DNA of 64,000 nt from Serpentinimonas maccroryi. Its GTDB lineage: Bacteria > Pseudomonadota > Gammaproteobacteria > Burkholderiales > Burkholderiaceae_C. The translations under genes were made by a program, and so were the position numbers. Below, one piece after another: positions 30,378 through 41,145 of this stretch. The notes under the pieces were generated by a model. It saw only the letters and a list, made by a program, of their open reading frames with translations, was not told the origin of the DNA and did no database searches. Positions within the stretch are counted from its first letter, which is position 1, and every line of letters starts with the position of its first letter. The stretch lies in contig NZ_AP014569.1 in NCBI RefSeq assembly GCF_000828915.1, positions 1,302,001-1,366,000 of the forward strand, written 5' to 3'.

Positions 30378-31238
30378 ATGGCCATGACCATCAACACCAA
30401 CGTCAATTCGCTCACTGCCCAGCGCAACACGATCGCCACCCAGAACTCGCTCGCCACCTCAATGCAGCGGCTCTCATCGGGCTTGCGCGTCAACAGCGCC
30501 CGCGACGACGCCGCTGGTTTGGCCATCGCCGACCGCATGAACACCCAAGTGCGCGGAATGAACGTGGCCATCCGCAACGCCAACGACGGCATCTCGTTGG
30601 CGCAAACCGCCGAAGGCGGCTTGGCGGTGATTGGCGACATGCTGCAACGCATGCGCGAACTCTCGGTGCAGGCCATCAACTCCACCAACACCTCCGGCGC
30701 TGCGGGCGATTTGGCCGCCCTGAACCAAGAGTTCACCCAGTTGCGCGACGAGGTCAACCGCACCATCAGCGCGGTGCAGTTCAACGGCACCAACCTGTTT
30801 ACCACCACCACCGATTTCGCCTTCCAAGTGGGCGCCAACTCGGGCCAGACCATCACCATCGCTGGCGCGGCTCTCAACATCAATGCCGCCGCCGGAGGCA
30901 TGTCGGGGGTGACGCAAGGCGCTGGCGGCGCTTCGGCCCTGAACACCACGACGAACGCGGCCAATTCCGCCGTGCTTGTGGCGCTCGACACGGCGCTATC
31001 TACCCTCAACGCCACCCGCGCCACCTTGGGTGCGGTGCAGAGCCGGTTCGAGAACACAGTCAACTTCTTGCGCTCGTCGGTTGAAAACCAGGCAGCTGCC
31101 CGCGGACGCATCATGGACGCCGACTTTGCCTCTGAAACCGCAAACCTGAGCCGCGCCCAAATCCTGCAACAAGCTGGCACCGCCATGATCGCCCAAGCCA
31201 ACCAGTTGCCGCAAGGTGTGCTGGCCCTGCTGCGCTAA
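30378..31238 (+). CDS. fliC: Flagellin (first copy)
   Basis: A 286-residue flagellin with the conserved N-terminal D0/D1 segment (INTNVNSLTAQRN, SSGLRVNSARDDAAGLAIA) and C-terminal D1/D0 segment (RGRIMDADFASETANLSRAQ). The variable central domain is very short and Ser/Thr/Ala rich, with candidate O-glycosylation positions. AGGAG lies before the ATG. It is nearly the same length as, and highly similar to, the second flagellin at 33135. A hairpin follows it at 31273-31314. No clear sigma-28 promoter was recognised in the 248 bp upstream. Confidence 0.97.
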   Translation: MAMTINTNVNSLTAQRNTIATQNSLATSMQRLSSGLRVNSARDDAAGLAIADRMNTQVRGMNVAIRNANDGISLAQTAEGGLAVIGDMLQRMRELSVQAINSTNTSGAAGDLAALNQEFTQLRDEVNRTISAVQFNGTNLFTTTTDFAFQVGANSGQTITIAGAALNINAAAGGMSGVTQGAGGASALNTTTNAANSAVLVALDTALSTLNATRATLGAVQSRFENTVNFLRSSVENQAAARGRIMDADFASETANLSRAQILQQAGTAMIAQANQLPQGVLALLR

Positions 31239-31246
31239 AGCAGCGC

Positions 31247-31314
31247 GGGGCGCGCACGGGAAGCGCCCCTGCAAGGCCAAGGTCTGCACGTCACCTCGTG
31301 CGCACCTTGGCTTT
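31247..31314 (+). terminator. Tandem hairpins after the first flagellin
   Basis: GGGGCGC (31247-31253) pairs with GCGCCCC (31263-31269). Next, AAGGCCAAGGT (31273-31283) pairs with ACCTTGGCTTT (31304-31314) with one G-T wobble, and an inner GCAC/GTGC extends the stem. There is no strong T-run, so this may be a weak terminator or a structure protecting the abundant flagellin mRNA. Confidence 0.5.
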
Positions 31315-31330
31315 GTGGCTTTGGGTCGGC

Positions 31331-31344
31331 TTGGCACGTGCCAA
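31331..31344. repeat. 14-bp perfect palindrome upstream of fliD
   Basis: TTGGCACGTGCCAA lies about 100 bp before fliD and 20 bp before the candidate promoter. It may be a regulator site; nothing else supports a function. Confidence 0.3.
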
Positions 31345-31363
31345 CGGCGGCGGTTTTTCTGGC

Positions 31364-31392
31364 TTGGTTTTTTCGGCGCTCCCTGCTATAAA
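31364..31392 (+). promoter_or_regulatory. Candidate sigma-70-like promoter for fliD
   Basis: TTGGTT (31364-31369) and TATAAA (31387-31392) are separated by 17 bp, 52 bp before the fliD ATG. Sequence match only. Confidence 0.4.
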
Positions 31393-31443
31393 CGGTGGGC
31401 TGCGGTTTGTCACCACCGCGCCCACTCGCCTTAGGAGTTCATC

Positions 31444-32901
31444 ATGGCCCTCTCATCGCCCGGCATTGGCAGCGGCCTCGATGTCAACGCCATCGTCAAC
31501 CAGTTGGTGGCGCTCGAGCGCCGCCCCATCCAGCAGTTGCAAGCCCAAGCCAGCGGCTTGCAAACGCGCATTTCGGCCTATGCCCGCGTGCGCGCCGACC
31601 TCGCTGGCCTGCAAGACGCCGCCAGCCGCCTGCTCGACCCCGGCCTGTGGGGCACACGCAGCTTTAATACCTCCAACAACAACACCGTGAGCGGCAGCGC
31701 CACCGCCACGGCCCTGACAGGCAGCTTTGCCGTGCAGGTGGCGCGCTTGGCGCAAACCCAGGGCACAGTCACCGGTGCACGCGCCGTCGATACCCCGGTA
31801 GGGGTGGCGGGTACGCTCGAGATTCGCACCGGCACCTGGAGCGGCAACAGCTTTGCCGGCGGCGCGCCAGTGGCGGTAGCAGTGCAGGCCGGCGACACCC
31901 TGAGCACCCTGGCCAGCCGCATCAACAACACAGCCAATGCCGGTGTGAGCGCGCTGGTGGTGCGCAGCGGCGGCCAAGAGCAGCTCTTGTTGCGCGGCAG
32001 CAACACGGGTGCGGCGGCTGGTTTTGAGGTGCGCGCACGCGACGCCGGCGGCGCCGCCGTGACCGACGGCACGAGCGCGTTGGGCAGCTTCAACCACTTT
32101 CACAGCGGCACCGCCCTGGTGGGCATGAGCCGCACCCAAGATGCGCTCGACGCCCAGTTCAGCATCGACGGCATCGCGCTCAACTCACCCACCAACACCG
32201 TGCGCGACCCGGTGCCCGGCGTCACGCTCAACCTGCAGGCCACCACCACCGCCAGCCTGCCCGGCAGCGCAGCCACGGCGGTGCAGGTGAGCGTGCAAGC
32301 CAACCACACCGTGGTGCGCGAAGCGATCGAGACCTTTCGCACCGCCTTCAACCGCATCAGCGCCACCTTGGCCGAACTCACCCGGGTAGACCCGGGCGGG
32401 CGCAACAACGGCGCGCTGCAAGGCGACGCCACCGCCATCGGACTGCAAAACATGCTGCGCCAGATGGTGGGCAGCCCGGGCGGGCCCACGGGTGCGGCCC
32501 TGGGCCGCTTGAGCGACATGGGGCTGCAACTGCAGCGCGACGGCAGCCTGAGCAGCAACGCCACGCGGCTCGACGCCGCGCTGCAAAACCCAGCCGCCTT
32601 GCGCAGCCTGCTGGCTGACACCGCCGGCACCGACAACGCCGGCGGCGTGGCACGGCGCTTGCGCGACTTTGCCATGGCCGCCAACGGCATCCAGGGTGCC
32701 GTGAGCGGGCGCAACACCGCCTTGCAAGCCAGCGCCGAGCGCAAGCAAGACCGCATCGAACAGATGGAAGAGCGCCTGGTGCGCACCCGCGCCAACCTGC
32801 TGGCGCAATACAGCCGGCTCGACAACTCGCTGGGCGCCATCAACGGCTTGGGCAGCTTCGTGTCCCAGCAGCTGGCGCAGTGGAACCGCAACACCGGCTG
32901 A
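31444..32901 (+). CDS. fliD: Flagellar filament-capping protein FliD (HAP2)
   Basis: A 485-residue cap protein that sits at the filament tip and folds exported flagellin. N-terminal block SSPGIGSGLDVNAIVNQLVALE and C-terminal coiled coil (RIEQMEERLVRTRANLLAQYSRLD) are typical. AGGAG precedes the ATG. It lies between two flagellin genes and ends at a good terminator. In most genomes fliS follows fliD directly; here fliS lies 17.5 kb further on, beyond the glycan genes. Confidence 0.96.
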   Translation: MALSSPGIGSGLDVNAIVNQLVALERRPIQQLQAQASGLQTRISAYARVRADLAGLQDAASRLLDPGLWGTRSFNTSNNNTVSGSATATALTGSFAVQVARLAQTQGTVTGARAVDTPVGVAGTLEIRTGTWSGNSFAGGAPVAVAVQAGDTLSTLASRINNTANAGVSALVVRSGGQEQLLLRGSNTGAAAGFEVRARDAGGAAVTDGTSALGSFNHFHSGTALVGMSRTQDALDAQFSIDGIALNSPTNTVRDPVPGVTLNLQATTTASLPGSAATAVQVSVQANHTVVREAIETFRTAFNRISATLAELTRVDPGGRNNGALQGDATAIGLQNMLRQMVGSPGGPTGAALGRLSDMGLQLQRDGSLSSNATRLDAALQNPAALRSLLADTAGTDNAGGVARRLRDFAMAANGIQGAVSGRNTALQASAERKQDRIEQMEERLVRTRANLLAQYSRLDNSLGAINGLGSFVSQQLAQWNRNTG

Positions 32902-32995
32902 CACGCTGCGCCCACCGCGCCCGTGTGTTTGCAGCAGCCCACAGGGCGCGCTTTAAGCCCGGCGGCGCTTAAACGCCCGTTAAGCCCAGCCATTG

Positions 32996-33022
32996 CCCCG
33001 TTTATCGGGGTTTTGTTTTTTT
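32996..33022 (+). terminator. Terminator of fliD
   Basis: CCCCG (32996-33000) and CGGGG (33006-33010) form a short stem around TTTAT and are followed by TTTTGTTTTTTT, a classical intrinsic terminator 95 bp after fliD. Confidence 0.85.
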
Positions 33023-33134
33023 GCACCGGATGAACAATTCGACCATCACCCGGTGAGCCTGCACAGCGCCCTAGAAAGCAGCTCCTGCCGAGTGGATTGA
33101 TAACTCCCGTCGATCCTTTTCTTGGAGAGCTTTT

Positions 33135-33998
33135 ATGGCCATGACCATCAACACCAACGTCAATTCGCTCACAGCCCAGCGAAACGCGATCACCACCCAA
33201 AACTCGCTCGCCGTCTCCATGCAGCGGCTTTCGTCGGGCCTGCGCGTCAACAGCGCCCGCGACGACGCCGCTGGTTTGGCCATCGCCGACCGCATGAACA
33301 CCCAAGTGCGCGGCATGAACGTGGCCATCCGCAACGCCAACGACGGCATCTCGCTGGCGCAAGTGGCCGAAGGCGGCTTGTCCGTGATGGGCGACATGCT
33401 GCAGCGCATGCGTGAGCTCGCGGTGCAGGCCATCAACTCCACCAACACCTCCGGCGCTGCGGGCGATTTGGGTGCCCTAAACCAAGAGTTCAGCCAGTTG
33501 CGCGACGAGGTCAACCGCACCATGAGCGCGGTGCAGTTCAACGGCACCAGCCTCTTTATCACCACCGCAGATTTCGCCTTCCAAGTGGGCGCCAATTCGG
33601 GCCAGACCATCACCATCTCTGGCGCGGCCCTCAACATCAACAATGCAACCGGTGGCATGTCGGGCGTGACGCAAGGCGCTGGCGCGGCCTCGGCCCTGAA
33701 CATCACGACGAACGCGGCCAATTCTGCCGTGCTCGTGGCGCTTGACACGGCACTGTCTACCATCAACGCCACCCGCGCCACCCTGGGCGCGGTGCAGAGC
33801 CGGTTCGAGAACACCATCAACTACTTGCGCACCGCCGTCGAGAACCAATCGGCCGCCCGCGGCCGCATCATGGACGCCGACTTTGCCGCCGAGACCTCCA
33901 ACCTGAGCCGCGCGCAAATATTGCAGCAAGCCGGCACTGCTATGATTGCCCAAGCCAACCAGCTGCCCCAAGGCGTGTTGCGGCTGCTGCAGGGCTAA
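33135..33998 (+). CDS. fliC: Flagellin (second copy)
   Basis: A 287-residue flagellin differing from the first copy at scattered positions, mostly in the central region (SLFITTADF, INNATGGMSG) and near the C-terminus (LPQGVLRLLQG). The first about 250 bp of the two genes are almost identical, suggesting recent duplication or gene conversion. GGAGAG lies upstream of the ATG. It stands directly before the large glycosyltransferase, making it a likely acceptor for the island's glycan. Confidence 0.97.
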   Translation: MAMTINTNVNSLTAQRNAITTQNSLAVSMQRLSSGLRVNSARDDAAGLAIADRMNTQVRGMNVAIRNANDGISLAQVAEGGLSVMGDMLQRMRELAVQAINSTNTSGAAGDLGALNQEFSQLRDEVNRTMSAVQFNGTSLFITTADFAFQVGANSGQTITISGAALNINNATGGMSGVTQGAGAASALNITTNAANSAVLVALDTALSTINATRATLGAVQSRFENTINYLRTAVENQSAARGRIMDADFAAETSNLSRAQILQQAGTAMIAQANQLPQGVLRLLQG

Positions 33999-34112
33999 AT
34001 ATCCGCAGGCACCCCCCAAAATTAAGCCAGCTGCTGCCCAAGCCCGTGAGACTACCTAGCCTGTGCAAGCACGGCAGCTGAAGTTTAGGCCCACAATCAG
34101 TGGAGACTGCTT

Positions 34113-37100
34113 TTGGATATAAAACGCCTGCTGCCCGCTGCGCCCCTGCCGTGCTCCAGCCAGTATCTACACGCCAGCCAGCCCTACTACATCGTAACCA
34201 TTGCTTACGATCACCGCTCGGCTGGTGCGCGGCTGCTGCACGAGCTCTGCAGCCTACTGAACCAACTCGGTTTCGAGGCGCACTTGCAAAGCCCGAGCTT
34301 ATCGGGCCAGCATTGGACTTCGCAGCTCACCGAGCCGATCAAGCTCGCGCACTACCGCGCCGGCAAAAAACCCATCGTCATCTACCCCGAAGTCACCAAA
34401 GGCACGCCCTTGCAACTGGGCCTGCCGGTGCGCTACGTACTCAACTATCCGGGCTATTTTGGCGGCGACTCGAGCTACAGCAACGACGAAATCGTCTATG
34501 CCTATCACCGCGTCTTCTACCCAAACCCAGACGCCCCCCTGTTGCGCCTGCCTACCCTCGATGTCAGCAGCACCCAGCACGGCGCCCTGGAGCCATCGCA
34601 GCGCACCCAAATCGCTTACTACCACCGCCGCTACAGCGCTGTCGGCGGCAAGGTGCGCGATTTTGGCCCAGACGCGATCGAAATCACTTACAGCACCCCA
34701 GCCACCCATGCCGAAACCTTGGGGCTGCTCAAAAAAGCCCGGCTGCTCTACACCTACGAAATGTCGGCCTTGGTTTCCGAGGCCTTGCTCTGCGGCTGCG
34801 CCGTGGTGCTGCTGCCCAACCCCTTGACCCTGAACCTGGCCGAAAAAAAGATCTTGTTCGAAATCGACGATTTGCAAGGGGTGTCGTGGGGCGACGATCC
34901 ACATGACATCGAGCGCGCCCTGGCCACGGTGCATTTGGGGCGCGCGCAGGTACTTGGCCTCTTTGAGGGCTGGCTTGAGCAACTGCAAGCCTTTATCGAG
35001 CGCACCCAAGCGGCCGCCAGCGCCCTGCCCTTCGAGCGCGCTTGGCCCCAAGCCACCATCGACCGCCTCCCTGGCGCCTACACCCAAGCCGCCGACTTGG
35101 CCGCACGCGCCGACCGGCTGCATTGGCAGGCCGTGCACAAGCAATACGCCCAGTGGCGCCAGCGCAGCACGCTGCGCGAGATCGACGCCGCGATTTACGC
35201 CGAACACTTGGCCGCCGGCCGGGTGCAACCGCTGAACGTGCTCATCGACCAGCGCGACGCCAGCACCGACGCGCTGGCCGACACGCTCGACAGCCTGGGC
35301 CAGTGCCTAGGCCAGCCCGCGGCGTTGCACATCGTGGCGCACGAACCGGCCCCGGCGGCCTTGGCCGAAGCCCCCGGCGTGGTTTGGCACCAGCTACCCT
35401 CCACAGGGCCTCTGGCTGGTGGATCTTTGGCAGCCCTCGATCTGCCCAGCGCTTGGACGCTGCTGCTGCGCAGCGGCACGCAGTTGAGCCCCCAAGCCCT
35501 GATGGAATGGGGCTTGGCGCCGGCGCAATTCCCCCAAGCCCGGCTCATCTACGCCGACGAAGACCAAGCCCACGCCGACGAGCAGCAGCGCTACCCGTTT
35601 TTCAAGCCCGACCCCAACGTCGAGCTGCTGCGCTGCATCAACTACCTCGGCCCAGCCGTGGCAGTGCACACCCACACCTGGCAGCAGCTGGGCGCGCCGT
35701 TGCCCGGCGCCGAGCTGTACGCGGCGGCGCTGGCGCTGCTGCAGCAGCACGGCCGCGAGATGCTCGGCCACATCAGCACCGTGCTGGCGCACGCCGCGCC
35801 GGGTGCCGCTTCGGCAGCCGAAGAAGCGCGCGAGTTCGACGCCGCCCAGGCCCTGCTCGTGCCCGCCGTGGCCACGCGCCTGCAGCCCCTGCCGCGCCTA
35901 GGCACTTGGCTGCCCGAGCACGCGCTGCAGGGCCAGCCGCTGGTGTCGCTGGTGGTGCCCAGCGGCTTGAAAACCGGCTATCTGCGCTGCCTGCTGCAAG
36001 CCACGGCCAAGCTAAACGACTTGCCGCTGCACGAGGTGATCGTGGTCTGCCAACAGGCGCAGGCCGACGAAGTGGCGCGCGCTTGCGCGGGCGCCGTGAG
36101 CGTGCCCCTGCACTGCGTCACCCTGCCAGACGGCGAGTACCAGCACGCCGCCGCGCTCAACGCCGGCGTGGCGCGCGCCAGCGGCGAGTTTGTGCTGGTC
36201 TGCGACGACGACACCGAAGCGCTGCACGCCGGCTGGCTGGCGCGGCTGGTGGCCATAGCGCAGCAAAGCGAGGTCGGCCTGGTGGCGCCGCGCCTGCTCT
36301 CAAGCAAAGAGCGCGACCCCAAAGTGGTGGGCGGGCCGGTCTTTCTGGGAATCCAAGGGCTGGCGGCGAGCTACTGTGGCGAGCAGCAGTGGCTAGCCGA
36401 AGCCGGCGTCTATTCGCGCCTGCAATTAACCCAAGACTGCAGCGCGGTGGCCGGCCACTGCTTTGTGCTGCGCAAAGCGCATTGGGAGCGCGTGGGTGGT
36501 CTGCGCGCCGAACGCTACCCGCTCTACTTGCCAGTGCTCGACTTGTGCCTGCGTTTGGGAGCGCTCGGGCTGCGCCACGTCTGGACGCCCTTGAGCAACT
36601 GCGTGCACCACGGTGGCAAAACGCTCGAGCAGCGCCGCCACGACATCCACGACCGTGTGCGCTTAATGGACCAAGAACTGGCCGAACGCCAGCAGATGCT
36701 CGCCGACTGGGCCGCCGAACTGGCGCACGACCCCCACTACAACCGGCAGTTGTCGCTGTTCAAACCCTTTGACATCGAAGCACACATCGTGATCGACTGG
36801 AACCCGTTGCGGCGCGACCGGCCGCGGGTGCTGGCGCCCCCGCTGCACAGCGGGGCCGGCCAGTACCGGGTGGTCGAACCGCTCAACGCGTTGCAAGACG
36901 CCGGACTGGTGCAAAGCTGCGTCATCATGCCCCTGCCCGGTGGGTCCAGCCGGATACTGCAACCGCTCGAGCTGCGCCGCGCCGAACCCGACCTGCTGGT
37001 GCTGCAACACTCGGTGGACGACGCCCAGCTTAGCCAGGTGCGCCAATACAAAACCGCCGCCCCAAGCATACCCATCGTGCAGATGGTCGATGACCTTCTG

Positions 37101-37847
37101 GGCGAAGTGCCAGACAAGCACCCCCACCGCGTGTTCCAGAGCCGCGAAGGGCACCAGCGCATGGTGCAAGCCCTGCGCGCCAGCGACCGCCTGATCGTCA
37201 CCACGGAAGCACTGCAGCAGCACTATGGGCAATACCTGAGCGATGTGCGGCTGGTGCCCAACAGCCTCGATACGCATTGGTTTGGGCTCGAGCCCAAGCG
37301 CAACCCACCCGGGGCGCGGCTGCGCGTGGGCTGGGTGGGGGCCGGCCAGCACCAGGGCGACCTGGAGCTGATCGAGCCCATCGTGGCCGAGTTTGCACAC
37401 GAAGTCGATTGGGTGTTCATGGGCATGTGCACCGACGGCATCCGGCCCCACCTCAAAGAGATGCACCACTTCGTCTCCATCGCCGACTACCCGGCCAAAA
37501 TGGCTAGCTTGGGGCTAGACATCGCCATTGCACCGCTCGAAGACAACCTGTTTAACCGCTGCAAAAGCAACCTGCGCCTGCTCGAGTACGGCGCCATGGG
37601 CTGGGCGGTGGTTTGCTCCGATGTCGCCACCTACCGCACCGACGCGCCGCCAGTGCTGCACTGCGCCAGCCTCGACGACTGGCGCGCCGCGCTGCGCCGC
37701 CTCATCGACCAGCCGGACGAACGCAAGCGCCTGGGCGCAGCGCTGCAGCAGTGGGTGCAGCGCCACTACACCTTGCGCGGCCTGCAGCAGCGCTGGTTTG
37801 AGGCGCTGTTTGCCGCCTCCCCCACCAACCCCCAGGACAGCGCATGA
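34113..37847 (+). CDS. Large multidomain glycosyltransferase, probable flagellin or surface-glycan transferase
   Basis: A 1244-residue cytoplasmic-type protein with at least three modules. Residues 1-290 form a GT-B-like region ([18 protein letters not shown], a Rossmann-like segment ending before position 300). Residues about 370-850 resemble GT2 chains, with the acidic motif IYADEDQ near 480 followed by [18 protein letters not shown], and [16 protein letters not shown] near 695. Residues about 905-1235 are GT4-like ([13 protein letters not shown], and [16 protein letters not shown] near 1150). TTG is the start, with GGAG 7 nt upstream. It overlaps rfbF by ATGA. Position after flagellin suggests flagellin glycosylation; lipopolysaccharide assembly is the alternative. 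Confidence 0.85.
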   Translation: MDIKRLLPAAPLPCSSQYLHASQPYYIVTIAYDHRSAGARLLHELCSLLNQLGFEAHLQSPSLSGQHWTSQLTEPIKLAHYRAGKKPIVIYPEVTKGTPLQLGLPVRYVLNYPGYFGGDSSYSNDEIVYAYHRVFYPNPDAPLLRLPTLDVSSTQHGALEPSQRTQIAYYHRRYSAVGGKVRDFGPDAIEITYSTPATHAETLGLLKKARLLYTYEMSALVSEALLCGCAVVLLPNPLTLNLAEKKILFEIDDLQGVSWGDDPHDIERALATVHLGRAQVLGLFEGWLEQLQAFIERTQAAASALPFERAWPQATIDRLPGAYTQAADLAARADRLHWQAVHKQYAQWRQRSTLREIDAAIYAEHLAAGRVQPLNVLIDQRDASTDALADTLDSLGQCLGQPAALHIVAHEPAPAALAEAPGVVWHQLPSTGPLAGGSLAALDLPSAWTLLLRSGTQLSPQALMEWGLAPAQFPQARLIYADEDQAHADEQQRYPFFKPDPNVELLRCINYLGPAVAVHTHTWQQLGAPLPGAELYAAALALLQQHGREMLGHISTVLAHAAPGAASAAEEAREFDAAQALLVPAVATRLQPLPRLGTWLPEHALQGQPLVSLVVPSGLKTGYLRCLLQATAKLNDLPLHEVIVVCQQAQADEVARACAGAVSVPLHCVTLPDGEYQHAAALNAGVARASGEFVLVCDDDTEALHAGWLARLVAIAQQSEVGLVAPRLLSSKERDPKVVGGPVFLGIQGLAASYCGEQQWLAEAGVYSRLQLTQDCSAVAGHCFVLRKAHWERVGGLRAERYPLYLPVLDLCLRLGALGLRHVWTPLSNCVHHGGKTLEQRRHDIHDRVRLMDQELAERQQMLADWAAELAHDPHYNRQLSLFKPFDIEAHIVIDWNPLRRDRPRVLAPPLHSGAGQYRVVEPLNALQDAGLVQSCVIMPLPGGSSRILQPLELRRAEPDLLVLQHSVDDAQLSQVRQYKTAAPSIPIVQMVDDLLGEVPDKHPHRVFQSREGHQRMVQALRASDRLIVTTEALQQHYGQYLSDVRLVPNSLDTHWFGLEPKRNPPGARLRVGWVGAGQHQGDLELIEPIVAEFAHEVDWVFMGMCTDGIRPHLKEMHHFVSIADYPAKMASLGLDIAIAPLEDNLFNRCKSNLRLLEYGAMGWAVVCSDVATYRTDAPPVLHCASLDDWRAALRRLIDQPDERKRLGAALQQWVQRHYTLRGLQQRWFEALFAASPTNPQDSA

Positions 37848-38617
37848 AAGCCGTCATCTTGGCCGGCGGCTTGGGCACGCGCATCAGCGAAGAAACCACG
37901 CTGCGCCCCAAGCCCATGATCGAAGTGGGCGGCAAGCCGCTGCTGTGGCACATCTTGAAAATCTACGCCCACCACGGCATCAACGATTTCATCATCTGCT
38001 GCGGCTACAAAGGTTTTGTGATCAAGGAGTACTTTGCCAACTACTTCTTGCACATGTCGGACGTCACCTTCGACATGAGCAACAACCGCATGGAGGTGCA
38101 CCAGCGCCACGCCGAGCCCTGGCGCGTAACGCTGATCGACACCGGGCTCGAGACCATGACCGGCGGCCGCCTCAAGCGCATTGCGCCCTACCTGAACGCC
38201 AACGAAACCTTCTGCATGACCTACGGCGACGGCTTGGCCGACGTCGATGTGGCGGCTTTGTTGCGTTTTCACCATGCGCACGGGCTGCAAGCCACCCTCA
38301 CCGCCACCTTGCCACCTGGGCGCTTTGGCGCGCTCGAGGTGAGCGGCGCGCGCGTGCAATCGTTTCGCGAAAAACCCCAAGGCGACGGCGCCCTGATCAA
38401 CGGTGGTTTTTTCGTGCTCGAGCCCAGCGTGATCGAACTGATCGACGACGACCACACCCTGTGGGAGCGCAAGCCGCTCGAGACCTTGGCGCAGCGCGGC
38501 CAACTCGCCGCCTACTCCCACACCGGTTTCTGGCAGCCCATGGATACGCTGCGCGACAAAACCCTGCTCGAAAAACTCTGGCAAAGCGGCCAAGCGCCCT
38601 GGAAGGTCTGGCCGTGA
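37844..38617 (+). CDS. rfbF: Glucose-1-phosphate cytidylyltransferase
   Basis: Makes CDP-glucose from CTP and glucose-1-phosphate, the entry to CDP-3,6-dideoxyhexoses. The 257-residue nucleotidyltransferase shows [31 protein letters not shown] and [10 protein letters not shown]. It overlaps the upstream glycosyltransferase (ATGA) and the downstream rfbG (GTGA), so the operon is tightly coupled. Confidence 0.96.
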   Translation: MKAVILAGGLGTRISEETTLRPKPMIEVGGKPLLWHILKIYAHHGINDFIICCGYKGFVIKEYFANYFLHMSDVTFDMSNNRMEVHQRHAEPWRVTLIDTGLETMTGGRLKRIAPYLNANETFCMTYGDGLADVDVAALLRFHHAHGLQATLTATLPPGRFGALEVSGARVQSFREKPQGDGALINGGFFVLEPSVIELIDDDHTLWERKPLETLAQRGQLAAYSHTGFWQPMDTLRDKTLLEKLWQSGQAPWKVWP

Positions 38618-39696
38618 ACCCGGTTTTTTGGCGCGGCAAACGGGTTTTTCTGACCGGGCACACCGGCTTCAAAGGCAGTTGGTTGGCGCTGTGGCTGCAC
38701 AGCATGGGGGCGGCAGTGAAGGGCTACGCGCTGGCTCCGCCCACCACCCCTGCGCTGTTTCAGGTGGCTGAAATAGGCGCCGAAATCGAATCCGAAATCG
38801 GTGACATCCGCGACCTAGCCACCCTAGCAGCCAGCATGTCGGCTTTCAAGCCCGAGGTGCTCATCCACATGGCGGCCCAGCCCTTGGTGCGCTTATCGTA
38901 TTGCGAGCCCGTAGAAACCTATGCCACCAACGTCATGGGCACGGTGCACGTGCTCGAAGCCGCTCGCCAGTGCCCGCATTTGCGCGCCATCGTCAACGTC
39001 ACCACCGACAAATGCTACGAAAACCGCGAGTGGCCGTGGGGCTACCGCGAACACGAAGCCCTAGGCGGCAGCGACCCCTACAGCAGCAGCAAAGGCTGCA
39101 GCGAGCTGCTGAGTGCCGCCTATCGTCGATCCTTTTTCTGCGCCCCCCACGCCGCCGCATTGGCCACTGCGCGCTCGGGCAACGTCGTGGGTGGCGGCGA
39201 CTGGGCAGCAGAGCGCCTCGTCCCCGACATCCTGCGTGCCTTCGAGCGCCAGCAAGCTGTGGTGCTGCGCAACCCGCACGCCACCCGGCCTTGGCAGCAC
39301 GTGCTCGAGCCCCTGAGTGGTTACCTCACCCTGGCCGAGCGCCTGTGCGCCGAGGGCCACGCGTGCGCCGAAAGCTGGAACTTTGGACCCAGAGACGACG
39401 ACACACAACCCGTGCAATGGATCGTGGAGCGCATGGCCACCGCTTGGGGCCACGGCGCCCAGTGGCAGTCTGACGCCGGCACGCACCCGCACGAGGCGCA
39501 GTGCCTCAAGCTCGACATCTCCAAGGCCAAGGCCCGGCTGGGCTGGCAGCCGCACTGGCCATTGGCAGTGGCCTTGCAAAAAACCGTCGAATGGCACCAA
39601 GCCTATTTGGGCGGGGCTGATATGCGCGCCTACACCCTGCAACAAATTCAAACCTACCAGCAGGCCCACTGCGCCCCGGCTACGCGCCCGCCTTAA
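38614..39696 (+). CDS. rfbG: CDP-glucose 4,6-dehydratase
   Basis: Converts CDP-glucose to CDP-4-keto-6-deoxyglucose. The 360-residue extended SDR has the NAD motif [12 protein letters not shown], the [13 protein letters not shown] block typical of RfbG, and the catalytic Y-x3-K in [11 protein letters not shown]. The start is a GTG that overlaps the rfbF stop; no ATG is near, and the much longer ORF upstream is out of frame with the real genes. Confidence 0.95.
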   Translation: MNPVFWRGKRVFLTGHTGFKGSWLALWLHSMGAAVKGYALAPPTTPALFQVAEIGAEIESEIGDIRDLATLAASMSAFKPEVLIHMAAQPLVRLSYCEPVETYATNVMGTVHVLEAARQCPHLRAIVNVTTDKCYENREWPWGYREHEALGGSDPYSSSKGCSELLSAAYRRSFFCAPHAAALATARSGNVVGGGDWAAERLVPDILRAFERQQAVVLRNPHATRPWQHVLEPLSGYLTLAERLCAEGHACAESWNFGPRDDDTQPVQWIVERMATAWGHGAQWQSDAGTHPHEAQCLKLDISKAKARLGWQPHWPLAVALQKTVEWHQAYLGGADMRAYTLQQIQTYQQAHCAPATRPP

Positions 39697-39729
39697 CCCC
39701 ATCTGATTCAGCCCTGAGCGCACCCACTC

Positions 39730-41091
39730 ATGCACCCGAGCTCAACCATTGCCCTCAGCCCAGCCCCCGGCGTTCACCCCGAAGCCGACGCCCTGCGCAG
39801 CCAGATCGACGCCCTAGTGCAGCAATACGCCGAACTGACTCTGGCACCTAAACCTTTCGTTCCCGGCCAAACCGCCATTCCCCCCTCAGGCAAGCTGCTC
39901 GACGCCAGCGAGCTGCAGCTCATGGTGCAGGCCAGCCTAGACGGCTGGCTCACCACCGGGCGCTTCAACGCCGAGTTCGAGCGCCAGCTGGCCGCCTTCA
40001 TCGGCGTCAAGCACCTGATCACCGTTAATTCCGGCTCGTCGGCCAATCTGGTGGCCTTCAACACCCTGACCTCGCCCAAGCTGGGCCAGCGCGCCATCCG
40101 CAAAGGCGATGAAGTCATCACCGTGGCCGCCGGTTTCCCGACCACCGTCAACCCCATCATCCAGTTTGGCGCGCTGCCGGTGTTCGTCGATGTCGATGCG
40201 CTGACGCACAACATCGACGCCGACCTGATCGAAGCCGCCATCGGCCCGCGCACCAAAGCCATCATGCTGGCGCACAGCCTAGGCAACCCGTTCAACCTCG
40301 ACGTGGTCACCGCCCTGTGCAAAAAGCACCACCTGTGGCTGGTAGAAGACTGCTGCGACGCCCTAGGCAGCACCTACCGCGGCCAGATGGTGGGCACCTT
40401 TGGCGACATCGCCACCCTGAGCTTTTACCCCGCGCACCATATCACCATGGGCGAAGGCGGGGCGGTGTTCACCAACCACAGCGAGCTCAAAACCATCGCC
40501 GAGAGCATGCGCGACTGGGGCCGCGACTGCTACTGCCCGCCCGGGCGCGACAACACCTGCGGCCAGCGCTTTTGCTGGAAACTGGGCACCCTGCCCCACG
40601 GCTACGACCACAAATACACATACAGCCATCTGGGCTACAACCTCAAAATCACCGACATGCAAGCCGCCTGCGGGCTGGCGCAGTTGGCCAAAGCACCCGA
40701 CTTCATCGCCGCACGCAAGCGCAACTTCGCCTTCCTCCAGCAGCGCTTGGCTCACTGCACCGAGTTTTTGCAGCTGCCTCAAGCCAGCGCCCATGCCGAC
40801 CCGTCGTGGTTTGGCTTTCCCATCACCTTGCGCGAAGCCTGCCCAGTGTCGCGGCTCGACTTGCTGGGCTACCTCGAGCAACAAAAAGTCGGCACGCGGC
40901 TGCTGTTTGCCGGCAACCTCACGCGCCAGCCCTACATGCAGGGCCTGCCCTACCGCATCAGCGGCGCGCTCACCCAGACCGACCGCGTCATGAACCAAAC
41001 CTTCTGGATCGGCGTGCAGCCCGCGCTCACGCCCGAGATGCTCGAATACGCTGCGCGCCAGATCGAGACCTATCTGGGCCTAGACTTCTGA
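39730..41091 (+). CDS. rfbH: CDP-4-keto-6-deoxyglucose-3-dehydrase (E1)
   Basis: A PMP- and [2Fe-2S]-dependent enzyme that removes the C3 hydroxyl on the way to CDP-4-keto-3,6-dideoxyglucose. The 453-residue DegT-fold protein has histidine instead of the usual PLP lysine ([14 protein letters not shown]), the hallmark of the dehydrase. Cluster cysteines are in [12 protein letters not shown]. It ends [14 protein letters not shown]...LGLDF, a segment matched by the relic at 49940-50170. An E3-type reductase partner is not seen in the window. Confidence 0.95.
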   Translation: MHPSSTIALSPAPGVHPEADALRSQIDALVQQYAELTLAPKPFVPGQTAIPPSGKLLDASELQLMVQASLDGWLTTGRFNAEFERQLAAFIGVKHLITVNSGSSANLVAFNTLTSPKLGQRAIRKGDEVITVAAGFPTTVNPIIQFGALPVFVDVDALTHNIDADLIEAAIGPRTKAIMLAHSLGNPFNLDVVTALCKKHHLWLVEDCCDALGSTYRGQMVGTFGDIATLSFYPAHHITMGEGGAVFTNHSELKTIAESMRDWGRDCYCPPGRDNTCGQRFCWKLGTLPHGYDHKYTYSHLGYNLKITDMQAACGLAQLAKAPDFIAARKRNFAFLQQRLAHCTEFLQLPQASAHADPSWFGFPITLREACPVSRLDLLGYLEQQKVGTRLLFAGNLTRQPYMQGLPYRISGALTQTDRVMNQTFWIGVQPALTPEMLEYAARQIETYLGLDF

Positions 41092-41145
41092 GGCGCGATT
41101 GCGTGTCCCCCAATGGCCCCAAAGGTCCAAAAAAGAGCCTCGGGT

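Noticed and set aside
37528-39696. A 722-codon frame ending with rfbG
   Set aside because: The part before 38614 is a wrong-frame reading of the glycosyltransferase and rfbF genes; rfbG begins at the GTG overlapping the rfbF stop.
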